The translations under genes were made by a program, and so were the position numbers. Below, one piece after another: positions 43,443 to 54,049 of a DNA stretch of 64,000 nt (positions are counted from its first letter, which is position 1; each line of letters starts with the position of its first letter). Below the pieces are notes generated by a model. That model was not told the origin of the DNA. It saw only the letters and a program-made list of their open reading frames with translations, and searched no databases. This stretch comes from Liriodendron chinense (taxonomy: Eukaryota; Streptophyta; Magnoliopsida; Magnoliales; Magnoliaceae): contig PVNU02000924.1 in the NCBI GenBank assembly GCA_003013855.2, positions 620,001-684,000 on the forward strand. Reading direction: 5' to 3'.

Positions 43443-44349
43443 TGATGTAGGATGCCCTAATTATGATGCATGCTCATAAACACAATTAAATCAGCGGAAT
43501 TAAAAGACAATACCAATATAAAATCTAGCAGTAAACATCATGAACTAAGAAGATCACAAGGAACATGCAATGGAACGGGCCAGTCATCACAACCATGAAG
43601 TATGAGATTCAAATATCACTATAGTTGGATCCGGCGAGGGATGGAACCTCCTGATCTTGCATGACTACAACCTAATCAATTAAGAGGAATCTCTAATCCA
43701 GGAAATCAAAGGATTTTGGATTAGGGATTTGAAAATCTGAAAATTTAGGGTTTTAAGATCAAAATCAGATTTTGGGATTGTGGTTAGCAAAACAGATAAA
43801 TTAGGGATAGATAGAATTACCTGGAAGAAGGATAGGAGGGGCACGAGAAGCAAGTAGAAGAAAGAGAGATCAAGGAAGAAGAAACATCACCATGAGAGAG
43901 AAAGATGAAGAGAGAAGCTCAAAGAGGCTTTTCATTAATCAATAATCAAAGTTAAAAAAATTCGAGTTTAGGGCTTTAGCCCACTTAAATAAGCAAATAA
44001 AGGCATAAAAATACTAAAATACCCCTAAACTAAGCAAAAACGCGTAAATAACATAAGTGTGGGAAAGTTCGGGCGCCCGAGCTGTCGCCCGAAGTCGTCC
44101 GAAAACCTCCAGAGAGGTTTGGGCGCTCGGCAGGTAAATTTCGGGCGCCCGAAGTCTTCAGTTCTTCGGTCTTCTTTCTCCTTTCTTCATTCACATGTGT
44201 CTTCCCTAAGTGGGGTCTTCTATGTGTCCAATCACATGTGAGGGGTCTTCAGCTCTTCAGCTCCTCAATAATCGCCTATCCACAAGGACTGTACTTGTGG
44301 TTGGCGCTTTCTTCGTTGGTACACTTTGAAGGCGCTTGTGTCCGCATCA
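43443..44349. mobile_element. Solo LTR, 907 bp, with 5-bp target duplication
   Basis: It starts TGATGTAGG, ends CGCATCA, and is flanked by ATCCC on both sides (43438-43442 and 44350-44354). The homologous place in duplication copy 2 (about 49430) has one uninterrupted ATCCC, giving a clean empty site. No internal region. It includes a GC-rich stretch with repeated GGGCGCCCGA words at 44069-44152. Confidence 0.9.
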
Positions 44350-44780
44350 ATCCCATGATTACCATTCGGCTAGTCATGGACATGCTATTGCTGACTAGTT
44401 GTTCCGTCTAGTGATTTAAATATTGGCAGTATCAGCCGACACTATCACATAAATATGGCAATGTATCACCGATATATCGCTATATATAGATACATCGTGA
44501 TATTTTGCTAAAAACCCTTTATAAAATTCTCTTGTATCGTCGATAGATGCGATAAATTGTGATAGATTATGATATTGTAATAGATTCCCCTACTTGAAAT
44601 TTGAAAAAAAAATTGTGAAAAACCCCACAAAACCCCATTTTCTCCTAAAGTTTTGGGAATAGTTTTTATACTTGTATTATATGATTTATTAATTATATGA
44701 ACTCATTTTGGATGTAATTGCATCACTTATGTTAGACAACGCATGGTTTAGGATTGGATGCGAAGGAAACTTGTTGTGTA

Positions 44781-45677
44781 CAATGTTATCAAAATCGTAC
44801 TATTTACGATATGAATTATACGATTCATATCGGATCGTATGGGTGTACGATTTGAATCGTACACTCAAATCATAAATCTTAAGTAATCGTACGATAATCA
44901 TATGAATCGTATCGTATCGTACGATAATTGTAGACTGTAAATGGGCCCAAAAAAACTTTTAAAATCAAATTTTATTATTTTTTATTCAATTTTTTTCTTT
45001 TTCTTTGTACCTTTTTGCTCATAAAATATGAAAAAGACTCTCCCCTATTAAAAATATCCTCATTTTTTTCTTTTGAGAGAGAGAGAGAGAGAGAAATATA
45101 AAAAATCCAAAACAAAAAAATCAAGATATCTTTTTATTCACAATGGAATCGAATGCCATTTTTTTTGACATGATTTTACACAAGAAAAGGTACAAAAGAA
45201 CAATTTTTTAAAGGACTCTTATATGTCTTTTTAAGGTAAATTTTTCGAAAAACAACAAAGGAAAAAAGACAAGAATCCTCTACTATCATGATATGTATGC
45301 CAATTGCCATATACATTTTCTCAGTTGATAACATCACAATATGTATTACTTTTTTGGTACATGTTGATGGTAAATGGATGACTGATGAGTTTTTAATCTT
45401 TTCTGATTTACTTATATCTTTTCATACATCATACATTATAATTTATACATTCAATCAGTTGATCACTAGATTAATGTCATGGTTAAATTGTGCTTTTAGC
45501 ATATTCATGAGAAAACGAATGATTGATATATTTTTTAATATTTCTTATCATGTCTAGTATATGTTTTTTAAATTGTATAATTGTTTTGTATTTGTTTTAT
45601 GAAAATCTGAAAAAATCTTACTATTTACAATACGATACGATTCAAACAAGAAAACGATTTATGATCTGATAACATTG
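44781..45677. mobile_element. hAT-like non-autonomous element, 897 bp
   Basis: Terminal inverted repeats CAATGTTATCA at both ends are flanked by the 8-bp duplication GTTGTGTA (44773-44780, 45678-45685), the hAT hallmark. Inside are AT-rich sequence, many CGTACGAT and GATTCATA words, and no coding capacity. It splits the ATCG-rich repeat of duplication copy 1 and is absent from copy 2. Confidence 0.9.
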
Positions 45678-46207
45678 GTTGTGTATACTTGTTTTTTTTT
45701 TTTTTTTTTTTTGTGATTTTTTGAGTTCTAAATGTGTAATCATGTCTCTTTCATCATATAGTAAAATTTTATTGAGAAATTCTATCATTTCGCATTGTTT
45801 GCCTCAAATAGCGATACATTCCCTGGAACATGTGATATTTCCCATACGATATTGATATGTTTCCATATCCCAAGGGTATGTTCATTGATATTGATATTTA
45901 AATCACATGTCCTATCCCTTGTTTGTCAAACACCCTATAACATGGATAGGGTGAACTTAATAGATTGGTTAGTGGGACAGTTACACATGTGCATGTGCAC
46001 ATTTGACACAAGAGTACATTGAATCATGCTACATTGTTTAGCGCTTGAAGATTGATGGTGGTATATGCACATGTGGGATACTTGAATTTTGATGCTTGCA
46101 CAGATGGTACATTGGAATATGTCATGCATGCGCATGGATAAGTGTGGTACTCATGTCCACCGAAAACATAAAGTGTCATTGACAAGTAGTTCCACCTCTC
46201 TGCCAGA

Positions 46208-46350
46208 GGAGCTGGCCCGTCATCGTCTGAGTTAGGTTCCACTCGGCGCATCTTGTCGACTGATGGGGCCGGCCCGTCATCGTTTGAAGGGTCCACACGG
46301 CGCTTCTTGTCCGCCATTGATGGGAGGTGGACTGGTGGGGCCGACGTGTG
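46208..46350 (-). pseudogene. TOP6A/SPO11-3-like 5' fragment, inverted
   Basis: On the minus strand an ATG at 46317 opens MADKKRRVDPSNDDGPAP, followed by a second similar module DKMRRVEPNSDDDGPAP. This resembles the charged N-terminus of plant topoisomerase VI subunit A. It is cut at about 46208, exactly where duplication copy 1 ends. The rest of the gene lies in the opposite orientation at 46640-47705. A unit of about 17 residues appears duplicated. Assignment rests mainly on the neighbouring body. Confidence 0.6.
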
Positions 46351-46365
46351 ATTTGATTAATCACT

Positions 46366-46600
46366 CTTCCCACCTTGAAGTTGATTAATAATATTTAGAA
46401 TCATTTCTTCATTTGCAATCATCATCATTATAAAGTGAGAGGATGGGGATGAATTATATTCATATATAGAATTATGACAAGAACAATTATAGATTTCAAG
46501 GATTTTTTCCTGAGCAAACGTATCTATGGCTGAATCATTTTGATTGTCTTCTTTTTTAATCTCATTAACTTTTTTCAAGGGTAGATTTAAAATATTTATA
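46366..46600. repeat. Direct repeat A, left of the TOP6A-like body
   Basis: About 230 bp related to 48035-48256: 'gaattatattcatatataga', 'gatttcaaggattttttcc' and 'tatctatggctgaatcattt' recur in order. The two copies bracket the TOP6A-like fragment. The minus strand has a short open stretch of unknown nature. Confidence 0.8.
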
Positions 46601-46639
46601 GGGAAAATAATAATCTCAATTTCACCACTTCATACTTCC

Positions 46640-47705
46640 AGGTCATTGATATCCCACGGTTAACAATAATCACAATTATCGAATCAATGTTCCTTGATAT
46701 TGCCTCCTCTATGATATCAGGCAATGGATTCTTATTCACAATCCGAGACCGCAGCGTGTCGAATCAGATGTACCTAATGAGGTTAATCACATTGTACTTA
46801 AGTACAACACCTTGTTCCGCTCTTTCTTTCACTCCTCCACCGTCTGCAAGACCACAATCATCGTTAGTGTCCTCTCCCTTATATACAAAATCCTTATCGA
46901 TAATGTTTATTTCAGCAAGCGAGGTCTTTTCTATACCAACATCAAACTATTTACTGAACATTCCTATTTTGACGCTGCCTTGGACGACATTTGTTGCATG
47001 CTAAGTTGCAACCAATCTAGCTTCAATATCACTGTACTTAGAAGGGTATGGTCAGGGGCCGCCTTAGCTTCTTCGAGAACAGTAATTAGATTAAATGTTG
47101 AGAATTGGGGACCAGCTGGAAGTCCATCCCGCCCAATATGGATAGCGTGTCGAACCTCCAGTCCAATTGCTTCTTCATCCTCCTCGTTGAGAAGGTTGAT
47201 GCGTTCATGTGGCTCTCTGAAGACAAGTTCTACAACTCGTACCCATGCATGATCATCACCGTCAGTGGCCTACCAGATATTGCCACAAGACACTTCTTGA
47301 GAAGATAATTGCGGATCTACAGTTGCCTGTGTTTGGCCTTTTTGACAGCGACCCATACGGGTTAAGAATTCTCTCTGTGTATATTTACGGATCTAGGAAC
47401 ACGTCCTATGATAATTTGAATTTAACGGCACCGAACATCAAGCGGCTATGGATCCGGCTCAATGATCTGAATAAGTATGGTATTCCGAATGAGTGCGGGC
47501 TGCAGATGACGAATCATGATACTAGGACAGTGAAAAATCTGATGAAGGAGGAGTTTCTGACATCCGAGTAGGCGAAGGAGCTGAAGATTATGGTGGACAC
47601 GAAGGAGAATGTCGAAATAGAGCCACTTAACGCATTTGAATTAAAGTATCTATCAGAAGTGTATCTCCCATAAAAGATAATAAAGAAGGATTGGCTGTGA
47701 GTGAC
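46640..47705 (+). pseudogene. TOP6A (topoisomerase VI subunit A / SPO11-3)-like pseudogene body
   Basis: In plants this protein works with TOP6B in endoreduplication. Recognisable parts, in shifting frames, are 'MFLDIASSMISGNGF', the catalytic-tyrosine region 'KRGLFYTNIKLF' (Tyr kept), 'LDDICCMLSCNQSS', 'IPPNMDSV', 'FILLVEK', the toprim motif 'FDSDPYGLRILSVY', and 'YLSEVYLP' with a 'KKDWL' end. The DSDPYG motif separates it from SPO11-1/2, which have a DWNP motif. There are at least three frameshifts (near 46770, 47045-47105 and 47290) and two in-frame stops (near 47571 and 47671). No introns are visible. Confidence 0.85.
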
Positions 47706-47759
47706 TACATCACAATGTATAATTGAAAACATAGTAGGAGCAAGTTTTATGTTATAATT

Positions 47760-48034
47760 TGACCAAAATATTTAATATGCTAGTTATTCTATGTATATTG
47801 CTAGATCTATGCATTTCAATTAAATTCATTCAGCAAGATCCAGGACAATATAATGCATAATTTCTCTTTGAAGGTCTGAAATGATAGTAGGATTAGACGA
47901 AAGAATTTGTTCATATCTACTGTAAACATCCTTAATGTAATAGATTGTTGTTATTGAAGTAAGAAGTTTTTAGGGTTGAAATGTTTGAACTTGTTGTAGG
48001 ATTTGTTTTAAGTATTTATTTTGTTTTTCAGGGT
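47760..48034. other. Spacer between TOP6A-like body and repeat A'
   Basis: AT-rich sequence that seems continuous with repeat A'. No A-tail long enough to prove retroposition was seen after the pseudogene, and no recognisable gene. Confidence 0.4.
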
Positions 48035-48256
48035 CTTGAATTTGATTAATCATATCTAGAATCATTTGTTCATTTGCAGTCATCATCATTTATAGGGAGA
48101 TGATGGGGATGAATTATATTCATATATAGATTTTTGACAGGAACAATTACAGATTTCAAGGATTTTTTCTTGAGCAGATGTATCTATGGCTGAATCATTT
48201 TGATTATCTTCTTTGTTAATCTCTTTAACTTTTTTTAGGGGTTGGATTTAAAATAG
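48035..48256. repeat. Direct repeat A', right of the TOP6A-like body
   Basis: Partner of 46366-46600 in the same orientation. It ends at 'ggatttaaaatagg', just before the start of segmental duplication copy 2. Confidence 0.8.
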
Positions 48257-48279
48257 GTACAATGTCTAGGCTTATCCGA

Positions 48280-48760
48280 GGGATGCCCCCAAAATTCCTA
48301 GCAGATTGGAAGATTACAACCTGTTGATGAGTATGGTTAAAATAATAATCTTTGAACGTACCATTCACTCCTTATCCGTTGGTTATCCATACTGTTGATT
48401 TGATTGGCCACACCATGGATAGGGGATGCTGCAAAGTCCTACCAGATTGGAAGATTATAACCCTTTTATTAGTACGGTTTAAACTCATAAACCTTTCACC
48501 ATACAATTAGTGCCTCATGATTCAGTTACCCAGACCATCGAATTTATTGGCACCACGATGGACGGGGGATGCCCCAAAATTCCTACCTGATTGGAAGATT
48601 AAAACCCATTGATCAGTATGGTTGAAATCATATCCCTTTGAACATACCATTCACACCTTATACTTTGGTTATCCAGTCTATTGATTTGATTGGCTGCACC
48701 ATGGATAGGGGATGCCACGAATTCCTACTGGATTGGAAGATTATGCATGTTAGGGCCCAC
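48280..48760. repeat. Minisatellite, about 140-bp unit, about 3.5 copies
   Basis: Partner of 42250-42650, with one more partial unit. 'GATGGACGGGGGATGCCCCA' occurs in both arrays at the same sub-type. Confidence 0.8.
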
Positions 48761-49761
48761 CAGATTAATGTTTTGGATGAATGGATGCATTAGGATGTTG
48801 TGTATGGCCTGTTGCATCGGGACACTATAATCCCCCATCACCGAAATATTTTCTTTTGATTCATTTAAACATTTCCCTAAATATTCTATTTGCATGCTAA
48901 TCCTTTCCCAACAATTGATGCTTGTGCAAGCATCTCTATGTAGAGTTCCAGGCAATGCTTGCTATTTGTACAACAACACTAGTGTTAAATCCGTGTTGGT
49001 CTCTCACTCCAATTGCAACTTACCTCTATATGCTGGAATAAGAGGCCAACCATCTGCCACAATACTATCAGAAGTGACATTATTATTTTGACACAACTTG
49101 TCACGGTTTATAGTTTTTGCACCTACTATTGTCATGTTGTGCCACAACACATGCCCATGTTGAAGCCAGCCCCGTACAACTGAAGGCCTTGACCTTGTGC
49201 ACACACGCATAACTTGTGCTTGCCCATGGGCCTCTTTGGATTTGGGTAAAGTTGTGTTGCGACTAGCTATCAATAACATGCTGTTAGAGCTATTTCTAGA
49301 TGGAAATAAGGAATGTCAATCTTTTTTTTTTAATATTTTCATTATCATTTGGTTGTTCTCGAATTGGTCCATTCAATGTTTTGAAATCTTAGAAGGTCAC
49401 AAAAGAACCAATTAAAGAGGATCCCATGATTCCCATTAGGCTGATCATGGAATGTTGTTGCCTGACTAGTTGTTCTGTCTAGTGATTAAATATTGATAGT
49501 ATCGGCCGATACTATCACATAAAATATGTCAATATCACATAAAATATGTCAATGTATTGATGATATTTCTCGATACATCGATACATTGTGATATTTTGCT
49601 AAAAACCTTTCATAAAATTCCCCTGTATCGTCGATACATGCGATAAATTGTGATAGATTGGGATATGTATCAACAATACATTGTGATAGATTCCCCTACT
49701 TGAAATTCATTTTTTTTCTTTTGCGAAAAACCCTGTTTTCTCCTAACTTTTTTAGAAGTTT

Positions 49762-49843
49762 TTTTTATACTAGTATTATATGATTTATTAATTATATGAA
49801 CTCATTTTGGATGTAATTGCATCACTTATGTTAGACAACGCAT
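49762..49843. repeat. 82-bp direct repeat, left of copia fragment
   Basis: It matches 51470-51551 at all but a few positions ('tagtattatatgatttatta', 'ggatgtaattgcat'). The sequence is part of the ATCG-rich repeat and is single-copy at the homologous place in duplication copy 1 (about 44665-44745). It was therefore duplicated when the copia fragment arrived. Confidence 0.88.
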
Positions 49844-51469
49844 CCAGTCATTGCATTTTTAGTAAATCTTTTGGCAAGATATAGTTCTGCTCCAACTCGC
49901 AGGCATTGGACTGCTATCAAACGTATTATGAGATACATACGTGGAACAACTGATATGGAATTATTTTATTCAAATGATAAATTTAATGGTCGACTTCTAG
50001 TTGGTTATGTAGATGTTGGTTACCTATCCGATCCTCATAAGGGAAGATCACAGACAGGTTATGTCTTTATTAGTAACAATGCTGCTATCTCATGGAGATC
50101 TACTAAACAAACCCTGATAGCTACTTCTGTCAACCATGCAGAAATACTAGCACTACATGAAGCAAGTAGAGAATGTGTTTGGTTGAGATCATTGGTTCAG
50201 TATATACGAAGCACTTGTAAATTGCCTCCAACAATAGATATTCCTACAATTATCTATGAAGACAATGGTGCATACATAGTTTAAATTCAAGAAGGCTACA
50301 TCAAGAGGGACAAAACTAAGCACATCTCACCGAAGTTCTTCTACACATGAACTCCAGAAGAGTCATGAAATTGAAGTCAGGCAGATCTGCTCTTGCGATA
50401 ATCTAGCGGACCTCTTCACCAAAGCCTTACCAAAGTCAAATTTTTTAGAAGTTTGTGCATGATTAGGGCTGTAAATGGTCGGGTTCGGGGCGGGTTTAGC
50501 AAAAACCAGACCCGCCCATTTACTAAACGGGTCTGGGTCCAAATTTTAGACCCAGACCCTTTTACTAAATGGGCGGGTCTGGGTCGGGTCCGAGTCAACC
50601 CATCAGACCCATTTATAAATGGGTCCGGGTCTGGTAGAGGGAGATCCACCCAGACCCATTTATAAATGGGTCGGGTCTAATGGGTCTGTGTCTGGATCAA
50701 CTATGCAAGCATTTTTACAAGGCTTAAAACCGGGTTTGGATGGGTCTGGGTTTGACGGGTTCGTTGAAACATAGACCAAACCCGCCCACTTACTAAATGG
50801 GTTCGGGTCGGGTTGGGTCGGGCCTAATATAAAGGAAACCAGACCTAGACCCGTTTAGCAACTGGGTCTGTTCTTGGACCTAGACCCGTACCATTTAACA
50901 AATGGGTTGGGTCTGGGTCGGTTCTAAATGGGTTGGGTCCGGGTACCCCATCGGGTCCGTTGACCTATTTACAACCCTATGCATGATATTGGAATGCGTC
51001 GACTCAGTCAGCAAATAATTTAAGGATCACCAATATTAGGGGGAGTAATTAATCAGGGGAGTATCTTCAAATGTGCTACCTAGGACATATGTGCGCTGTA
51101 CTCTTTTTCCTCTTCTAGGTTTTGTCCCCCTGGGTTTTCCTAGTCAAGATTTTAACGAGGCAACGTTGTTTATGTCAATCGCCAATTCAATGATCCTGAA
51201 GAATATTGTACTCTTTTTTCCTTCGCTTTGGTTTTTTTTCACTGTGTTTTTCTTAGCAAGGTTTTAATGAGGCAACTGTCATAGAATGGTGGACATCCAA
51301 GGTGGAGTGTTGTAAATATGATTAGTATGTGAATGTCCACGTAAGAAAGTTTTACTTTGCATTGAATACCTGATCCCATATCGGTAAAAGAGTTTAGTAC
51401 GGAAGTTAAGCTTAACCTATAAATAAGCATGCCTTCTCTCTCTTATATTTTTTTATAACAGGGAATACG
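49844..51469 (+). pseudogene. Ty1/copia 3' fragment: RNase H, polypurine tracts, partial LTR
   Basis: An open stretch reads ARYSSAPTRRHWTAIKRIMR, 'YLSDPHKGRSQTGYVF', 'AILALHEASRECVWLRSL' and 'YEDNGAYI', the copia RNase H. After stops come 'HISPKFFYT' and 'CDNLADLFTKALPKSNF'. Further on lie GGGGGAG-type tracts and TGTACTCTTTTTCC spacers. A polypurine GGTGGAG at 51300-51306 precedes an LTR start TGTTGTAAATATG, which is cut off at 51469. The 5' side (gag to RT) is absent. A hAT-like element interrupts it. Confidence 0.85.
50464..50979. mobile_element. hAT-like MITE, 516 bp, inserted in the copia fragment
   Basis: Inverted ends TAGGGCTGTAAAT and ATTTACAACCCTA are flanked by the exact 8-bp duplication TGCATGAT (50456-50463, 50980-50987). 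The interior is an unusual mass of GGGTC/GGGTT words in both orientations ('gggtctgggtcgggtc'). Removing it restores continuity of the copia 3' region. Non-coding. Confidence 0.92.
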
Positions 51470-52424
51470 TTTTTATACTAGTATTATATGATTTATTAAT
51501 TATATGAACTCATTTTGGATGTAATTGCATAACTTATGTTAGAAAAAGCATGGTTTAGGATCATATGCAAAGGAAACTTGTCGTGTATACTTTTTTTTTT
51601 TTTTTTTCCGGTGATTCCCCTTAAATAGCGATACATTCCCCAATACATGTGATATTTCCTATATGATATTGATATGTTTTCGTATCCCAAGGGTGCTATA
51701 TGTGCATTGATACCAATATTTAAATCACCTGTTTCGTCCCTTGTTTGTCAAACACACCCTATAACATGGATAGGGTGAACCTAAAAGATTGGTTAGTGGC
51801 ACAGTTACACATTTGCATGTGCACATTTGACACAAGAGCATATTGACTCATGATACATTGTTTAGTGCTTGAAGATTGATGGTGGTATATATGCATATGT
51901 AGGATACTTGAATTTGGATGCTTGCACACGTAGTACATTGGAATATGTCATGCATGAGCACGGATAAGTGTGGTACGTATGTCCATTGAAAACATAAAGT
52001 GTCATTGACAAGTAGTACCACTTTTCCGCCAGAGATACCCAATCCATGGTCCAACAGTCAGATATCCATGACTACTTGTCCAAAAGTGCATTGGTTCTTA
52101 TGCGAAAGGGGTTGACAAACCATGGACATGTACGGTTGCTTACTTGTCATGACACAACTTTGCCCAAATCCAAACAACCCCTAAGCATCTGAATCACCTA
52201 TGAAGCTCCTAACTAGCATGTGCGAAGCTCCTATCCAACACAAACACTCCCACTGTGCCACACGTCTTTTGCACAAATCTATGAGGTTGTGAGTTCCCTC
52301 AATGCCACAATCCTCGATGCTTTTCAAAACTGGAATTCTCATTTTGAGTAATATGCTGAGTTATGAGCCTTATACCACATTAACTCCTTGGTCTATCATA
52401 AGCTAGGTAATAAAAATTTATCTT

Positions 52425-52575
52425 TGATGCAATCGCGCCACATCCGCATGTTCATGTTTCACATGCGTGCACAAGAAATCTAGTTTCCTTTTTCAGGTTG
52501 TTCCTAATTTCCTTTCTTTCATATCTCTATGTTAGGAAAATATGTTCATGTTAGGAAGTAAGTATTATTAGATTT
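52425..52575 (+). repeat. Fragment of the chromovirus-type LTR
   Basis: It starts TGATGCAATCGCGCCACATC like the LTRs at 13996 and 20028, and keeps 'tttcatatctctatgttagg'. It stops after about 150 bp. No internal region is attached. Confidence 0.65.
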
Positions 52576-52779
52576 TCATATGTATGGCTTGTAACATTGT
52601 TTGCCCTTGGTCGGGGCTTCGAACGAAGATGAGGATGAAGATCATAACAAAAATTCTTTTTTTGTCTAAGTCTGCACAACAAACCATCTCGGGGCTCAAG
52701 GCGAGAGGTACCATGATCAGTACGGTCACACTTCCTCATCACCTCCCCTATTTGGTTTGGATTGAACAAAGGTAGACCT

Positions 52780-53919
52780 CTCTATAAGAGATGAAGATGA
52801 GGTGATACCTAAAGTTTGTTGAAGGGCCTCTTTGCGAATAAAATGATGGACCTAATTCAAGGGAGGGTATAAATTTCCTTCCCAAAATCTGAATCATTTT
52901 AACACTTAAAAGTCTTCATTGAGTTTGCTAAGAAACTCAAAGTTGCGCAACTTCTCATCCCATTTGCACATCCCCATTAGTAGGAACTTGTGGCATGTAA
53001 TGTAATGATCAAGTTTCTTCCATCATTGGCGCAGAGAAGCATAGTAAGATTCAATAGACTTTCTCCCTGTTGCAAACTAGCAATTACTAAGGTAAGCTGA
53101 CAATTACATGTCAGATAATCTCTATGGGAGTGCATTTCAGCAACTGTCCTGTATTTCCTTGGTCATGGTATAAGTTGTAGACATTCGCTCATCTCCGGCT
53201 CCATTAAGTGAAGGAGATCATGGATATATAACTATGACATTCCAATCGTCATATCTCACATCATCAACGGAAGGGTTCATCTTATTCCCATCAATATTGC
53301 CCCTTGTGTTTGCTACCAAGATACATGCTAGTAAATTGAGACCATGTGATATGGTTGTCGTTATCTAATTCTACGGTGGTAATACATAAACTTGGGTGTT
53401 GGTCAAATTTAACTTTCTGACCCTCTCTCATAAACGATAAGGTAAAGGCGATCAACTAACAAAAACTGGATGGCTGCATGCACAAACTGGAGGAGAGGAA
53501 TGATCTACCATAAACCTGGAGACAGCTTGGTTGATCAACCCCCACGAACCAACGAAGTGTGGTGCGTTGTCATGAGGAGAGGTGACGACTGCTATTAGAG
53601 GGGCAGTAGCATGCTGTTGCTGCCATGAGACACCCACTGCTGCTAGTGATGGTGGCTAGTACTGCTGCCGCTGGTGGGTGGTGAAGGTGACGTTGGTTGC
53701 GACCAACCCCGATGGAGGAGGGAAGGAGGTTGTGAAGACTGACCCTGACGGAGAAAGAGTAGGGCTTTGATACCATGTGAGGGGGAAAATTTAGGGCTAG
53801 GATTTTAGGCCCAGCCTCCCCCTCATCTCTATTTATAAAAAATAATAAAGGTATGGTAGTGCTAAAGACTACCACAAAATATACATACTGCACTATCACT
53901 CCCAAAAAAGTCTGTTACA
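52780..53919 (-). mobile_element. Ty1/copia remnant: LTR, primer-binding site and gag
   Basis: On the minus strand a 144-bp LTR (53919 to 53776, TGTAACAG...CCTCACA, with TTTATAAATAGAG inside) is followed by the Met-type site TGGTATCAAAGC (53775-53764). A gag-like region lies at 53060-52790: 'SIESYYASLRQ', 'WKKLDHY', 'KLRNFEFLSKLNEDF', with stops. Protease, integrase and RT are missing. No second LTR was identified. Confidence 0.65.
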
Positions 53920-53967
53920 TTAGAGGCTATTGCTTTCTGTGTTCTATCACTCTTCAAATCATGGACA

Positions 53968-54043
53968 AGCTCCGCTCTTGAAATGCTACCAAATTCTAGA
54001 AGAATCACGACCCAAGTGGTGGTAGCATTTCAAGAGTGGAGCT
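53968..54043. repeat. 24-bp inverted repeat (hairpin), 28-base loop
   Basis: Arm AGCTCCGCTCTTGAAATGCT (53968 onward) pairs with AGCATTTCAAGAGTGGAGCT (to 54043), 23 of 24 positions complementary. It lies just beyond the copia LTR. Probably the end of a small palindromic repeat. Confidence 0.75.
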
Positions 54044-54049
54044 GATCCA

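Larger units (their letters stand above)
42245..46207. repeat. Segmental duplication, copy 1
   Basis: It aligns collinearly with 48262-52034, with private insertions on each side. Matching landmarks include the minisatellite (42250/48280), 'tgttgcatcgggacactataa' (42811/48808), 'gcttgctatttgtacaacaa' (42957/48957), 'gatgtaattgcatcacttat' (44711/49810) and the right end 'cattgacaagtagt' (46175/52004). Non-coding apart from insertions. Confidence 0.88.
48262..52034. repeat. Segmental duplication, copy 2
   Basis: Partner of 42245-46207 in direct orientation. It lacks the solo LTR and the 897-bp element of copy 1, and carries a copia fragment instead. Divergence is visible every 10-20 bases, so the duplication is not recent. 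Confidence 0.88.

Noticed and set aside
46357..46578. Minus-strand open stretch in repeat A as a possible endogenous pararetrovirus piece
   Set aside because: Too short and without diagnostic motifs. The repeat copy at 48035-48256 is broken by stops in the same frame.
46640..47705. Functional TOP6A gene
   Set aside because: At least three frameshifts and two stops, and the 5' end is inverted, so no single transcript can encode the protein.
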